Assembly (NCBI GenBank): GCA_905181755.1
Contig: CAJIYY010000011.1
Location: forward strand, 1 to 7,069
Origin: Candidatus Dadabacteria bacterium UBA1144
GTDB taxonomy: Bacteria; Desulfobacterota_D; UBA1144
Direction of reading: 5' to 3'
Length of the DNA: 7,069 bases
How positions within the stretch are numbered: position 1 is the first letter of the stretch; every line of letters begins with the position of its first letter. Shown piece after piece: positions 5,342 to 7,069 of the stretch. Both the position numbers and the translations under genes were made by a program. The notes under the pieces were generated by a model. It saw nothing but the letters and a program-made list of their open reading frames with translations, searched no databases and was not told where the DNA came from.

Positions 5342-6533
5342 TCATTTCCTCCAAAGCAATCTTAAAGATCTTTAAGGCATTCTTTACTTCCCCAACTTTA
5401 ACATTTAGTGGTGGAAGAATTCTAACATTGTACTTCTCTGTAAGAAGAACAAGGAGTCCTCGCTCCAAACATATAGATGAAAAAGCTTTAGCGTCTTCTT
5501 GAAGATTAAATTCAATAGCTAGAATAAGACCTAACCCTCTAGCCTCTTTAATCTTAGGGCTTTTAGCAATCTTCTTTAATTCACTTAAGAAAAAAGCTCC
5601 TCTATCTCTAACATTTAGAAGAAAGCTGGGCTTGGAAATTTGCTTAAATGATGCCAAGCCAGAAGCCATAGATAAAGGATTCCCACCCATTGTAGTTCCA
5701 TGTGAACCAGGAGTTAAAAAGTCTGCAAATCTTGGATTAACCATAATTGCACCACATGGTAGTCCTCCGCCTAATGCTTTTGCAAGAGTTATTATGTCAG
5801 GTTTTAAATTATAGTGCTCATGACAGAATATTCTACCAGTCCTGCCAATTCCAACTTGTACCTCATCAAGAACAAACAGGATATTATTTTTTCTACAAAG
5901 TATTTCAATTTTCTTCAAAAATTTTTTATTACTGAACTTAACGCCCGCCTCGCCTTGGATAGGTTCAACAATAATTGCCACTATTTTTTTGTCTTTTGCA
6001 ACTAATTCACTTAACTTTTCAATATTATTAAATTCAACATTCTTAAATCCTGGCGTCAAAGGGTAAAAGCCGTACTTATACTTTCTTGGAGAAGTAGCAC
6101 TTAGAGAACCAAATGTTCTTCCATGAAAAGCTCCACTGAATGAAACTATAGTACTTCTCTCACCGTTAAGTACACCCCATCTCCTTGCCAGCTTAAATGC
6201 TGCTTCATTTGCTTCTGTACCACTATTACAGAAGAAACTTTTAAATCCTTTTTTTGATTCCGATAACTCTTTGGCAAAATCTACCTGCTCTTTTATTACA
6301 AAAAGGTTTGAGACATGAAGCATCTTATCAAGTTGAGATACTATTGCACTATTAACCTTTCTATTCTTGTGACCCAGATTATTCACAGCAATTCCCGAGA
6401 TAAAATCTAAATATTTCTTTCCCTTTGAGTCCCAAACATATGAACCATCCCCTTTCACTATCTGAATAGGAAATCTTTGATAATTTTGAATTAAATATTT
6501 GTTATTTTCTTTTAAAATATCAGATGATTTCAC
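5334..6533 (-). CDS. argD: Acetylornithine aminotransferase
   Basis: ArgD is a PLP enzyme that converts N-acetylglutamate semialdehyde and glutamate to N-acetylornithine and 2-oxoglutarate, the fourth step of arginine synthesis. It belongs to class III (subgroup II) aminotransferases and, at 399 residues, has the family's normal length. The phosphate-binding SGTEANE is at 104-110 and AFHGRT at 135-140. EPIQGEAG is at 190-197 and DEVQVGIGRTG at 223-233, with Asp223 contacting the PLP ring nitrogen. TLAKALGGGLP (249-259) contains the Schiff-base Lys252. HGTTMGGNPL (278-287) completes the active site. The position between argB and argF favours acetylornithine over 4-aminobutyrate or succinylornithine as substrate, although many ArgD enzymes also act as succinyldiaminopimelate aminotransferase. 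The start is GTG, overlapping the argB TGA in GTGA. The next in-frame ATG codes for Met71 and is too far inside. Confidence 0.95.
   Translation of the reverse strand: MKSSDILKENNKYLIQNYQRFPIQIVKGDGSYVWDSKGKKYLDFISGIAVNNLGHKNRKVNSAIVSQLDKMLHVSNLFVIKEQVDFAKELSESKKGFKSFFCNSGTEANEAAFKLARRWGVLNGERSTIVSFSGAFHGRTFGSLSATSPRKYKYGFYPLTPGFKNVEFNNIEKLSELVAKDKKIVAIIVEPIQGEAGVKFSNKKFLKKIEILCRKNNILFVLDEVQVGIGRTGRIFCHEHYNLKPDIITLAKALGGGLPCGAIMVNPRFADFLTPGSHGTTMGGNPLSMASGLASFKQISKPSFLLNVRDRGAFFLSELKKIAKSPKIKEARGLGLILAIEFNLQEDAKAFSSICLERGLLVLLTEKYNVRILPPLNVKVGEVKNALKIFKIALEEMND
5348..5352 (-). promoter_or_regulatory. Ribosome binding site for argF inside argD
   Basis: Read on the minus strand this is GGAGG, 6 nt before the argF ATG (5341-5339) and within the last codons of argD. 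It supports the ATG at 5341 and independent or coupled initiation despite the 8-bp overlap. Confidence 0.8.
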
Positions 6534-7069
6534 AATAATATCTCCGTACCTATTCCTGAATCTGTAAAAGTTTCCAGAACTAGAGAATGAGAGATTCTCC
6601 CATCAATAATATGTGCTTTATTTACACCCTCAGATAATGCATTAATTATACATTTCACTTTAGGCACCATACCGGATCCGATAACTCCTTTCTTAATTAG
6701 AGCGTTAGCTCTTTTCTTAGAAATAGAGGAAATTAAATTATTATCCTGGTCTCTTATGCCCTCAACATCTGTTAATATAACAAGTTTTTCTGCATTAAGA
6801 GACGAAGCTATTTTGGAAGCAGCATAGTCTCCATTTATGTTAAAAGTAATCCCCTTGCTATTAATACCAATTGGAGCAATTACTGGAATAAAGCCCTTCT
6901 TTTGTAACTCGTGAATCGCAGGAACGTTAACTTTGACTATTTCACCAACCCTACCTAAGTCTACACCTTTCTTTGCAGATTTAATTTTCTTTACCTTTAA
7001 GAGTTGATTCTCCGCCCCAGATAAACCTATAGAAGATCCCCCAATAGAATTAATTTTAGACACAATCTG
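6530..7069 (-). CDS. argB: Acetylglutamate kinase, C-terminal part (partial)
   Basis: ArgB phosphorylates N-acetylglutamate with ATP, the second and often controlled step of arginine synthesis. The window holds the last 179 residues and the TGA stop; about 110-120 N-terminal residues lie beyond the edge. Numbered from the edge, GGSSIGLSG is at 10-18 and the family's DLGRVGEIVKVN at about 37-48. NINGDYAA is at 77-84, where Asn and Asp belong to the acetylglutamate site; Gly replaces the more usual Ala. KLVILTDVEGI (95-105) and GSGMVPK (131-137, with the catalytic lysine) follow. The ending HIIDGRISHSLVLETFTDSGIGTEI is the standard NAGK C-terminus. The GTG at 7063 is an internal valine, because Gln-Ile precede it in frame and fit the family. 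Arginine sensitivity depends on an N-terminal helix that is not visible. P-II regulates some NAGKs, but that cannot be judged here. Confidence 0.94.
   Translation of the reverse strand, partial: QIVSKINSIGGSSIGLSGAENQLLKVKKIKSAKKGVDLGRVGEIVKVNVPAIHELQKKGFIPVIAPIGINSKGITFNINGDYAASKIASSLNAEKLVILTDVEGIRDQDNNLISSISKKRANALIKKGVIGSGMVPKVKCIINALSEGVNKAHIIDGRISHSLVLETFTDSGIGTEILL
6542..6545 (-). promoter_or_regulatory. Ribosome binding site that supports the argD GTG start
   Basis: On the minus strand GGAG lies 8 nt before the GTG at 6533, inside the last codons of argB. With the 4-bp GTGA overlap it points to translational coupling of argB and argD, and it supports the GTG start where no nearby ATG exists. 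Confidence 0.7.

Noticed and set aside
5632..6005. Three short plus-strand open frames of about 60 codons inside argD
   Set aside because: They overlap one another and lie antisense to a well-conserved gene. They show no recognisable protein motif, so they are shadows of argD.
7061..7063. GTG at 7063 as the start of a short argB
   Set aside because: The reading frame stays open to the window edge with family-like residues (Gln-Ile before the Val), and a 177-residue NAGK would lack its N-terminal substrate and nucleotide loops.

Overview
The window is a compact, AT-rich piece of bacterial chromosome, roughly one third G+C by eye. It holds the end of one gene, six complete genes and most of the C-terminal part of an eighth. 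Almost everything is core metabolism or DNA repair. I see no mobile element, CRISPR array, tRNA, rRNA or phage gene. Several features suggest a Gram-negative lineage: a glnB-glnA pair behind a near-consensus sigma-54 (-24/-12) element, a P-II protein with the uridylylation tyrosine Tyr51, a class I glutamine synthetase with the adenylylation tyrosine, and an argB-argD-argF order. These fit Proteobacteria or former Deltaproteobacteria-type relatives such as Desulfobacterota or SAR324-like groups. The low G+C and short intergenic regions would suit a streamlined free-living, possibly marine, organism. I cannot fix the taxon from sequence alone.

Layout. Bases 2-163 (+) are the last codons of an acyl-CoA ligase of the AMP-forming family. 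A 115-bp gap follows, with a sigma-54 promoter at 173-188 and a perfect 9-bp inverted repeat at 231-260. Next come glnB (279-617) and glnA (641-2056), closed by an intrinsic terminator at 2066-2096. The DNA repair genes nth (2113-2766, -) and uvrC (2825-4459, +) are divergent, and their 58-bp shared spacer is mostly a 34-bp near-perfect palindrome (2782-2815). uvrC runs convergently into the arginine operon and overlaps argF by 9 bp. The arginine genes lie on the minus strand in the order argB (window edge to 6530), argD (6533-5334) and argF (5341-4451), with stop/start overlaps of 4 and 8 bp.

How the genes work together. GlnA assimilates ammonia into glutamine, and GlnB reports 2-oxoglutarate, energy and glutamine status. 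The sigma-54 element implies nitrogen control of the pair by an NtrC-type activator. ArgB, ArgD and ArgF carry N-acetylglutamate towards citrulline. P-II proteins bind and activate NAG kinase in cyanobacteria and plants, but nothing here shows that link. Nth and UvrC start base-excision and nucleotide-excision repair, and the palindrome between them is a candidate shared operator.

I did not find a clearly new biological system. The points most worth a second look are the nth/uvrC palindrome, a UvrC that ends before its usual helix-hairpin-helix tail, an unusual C-terminal cysteine pattern in Nth, and the glnB leader with its sigma-54 element and separate dyad.
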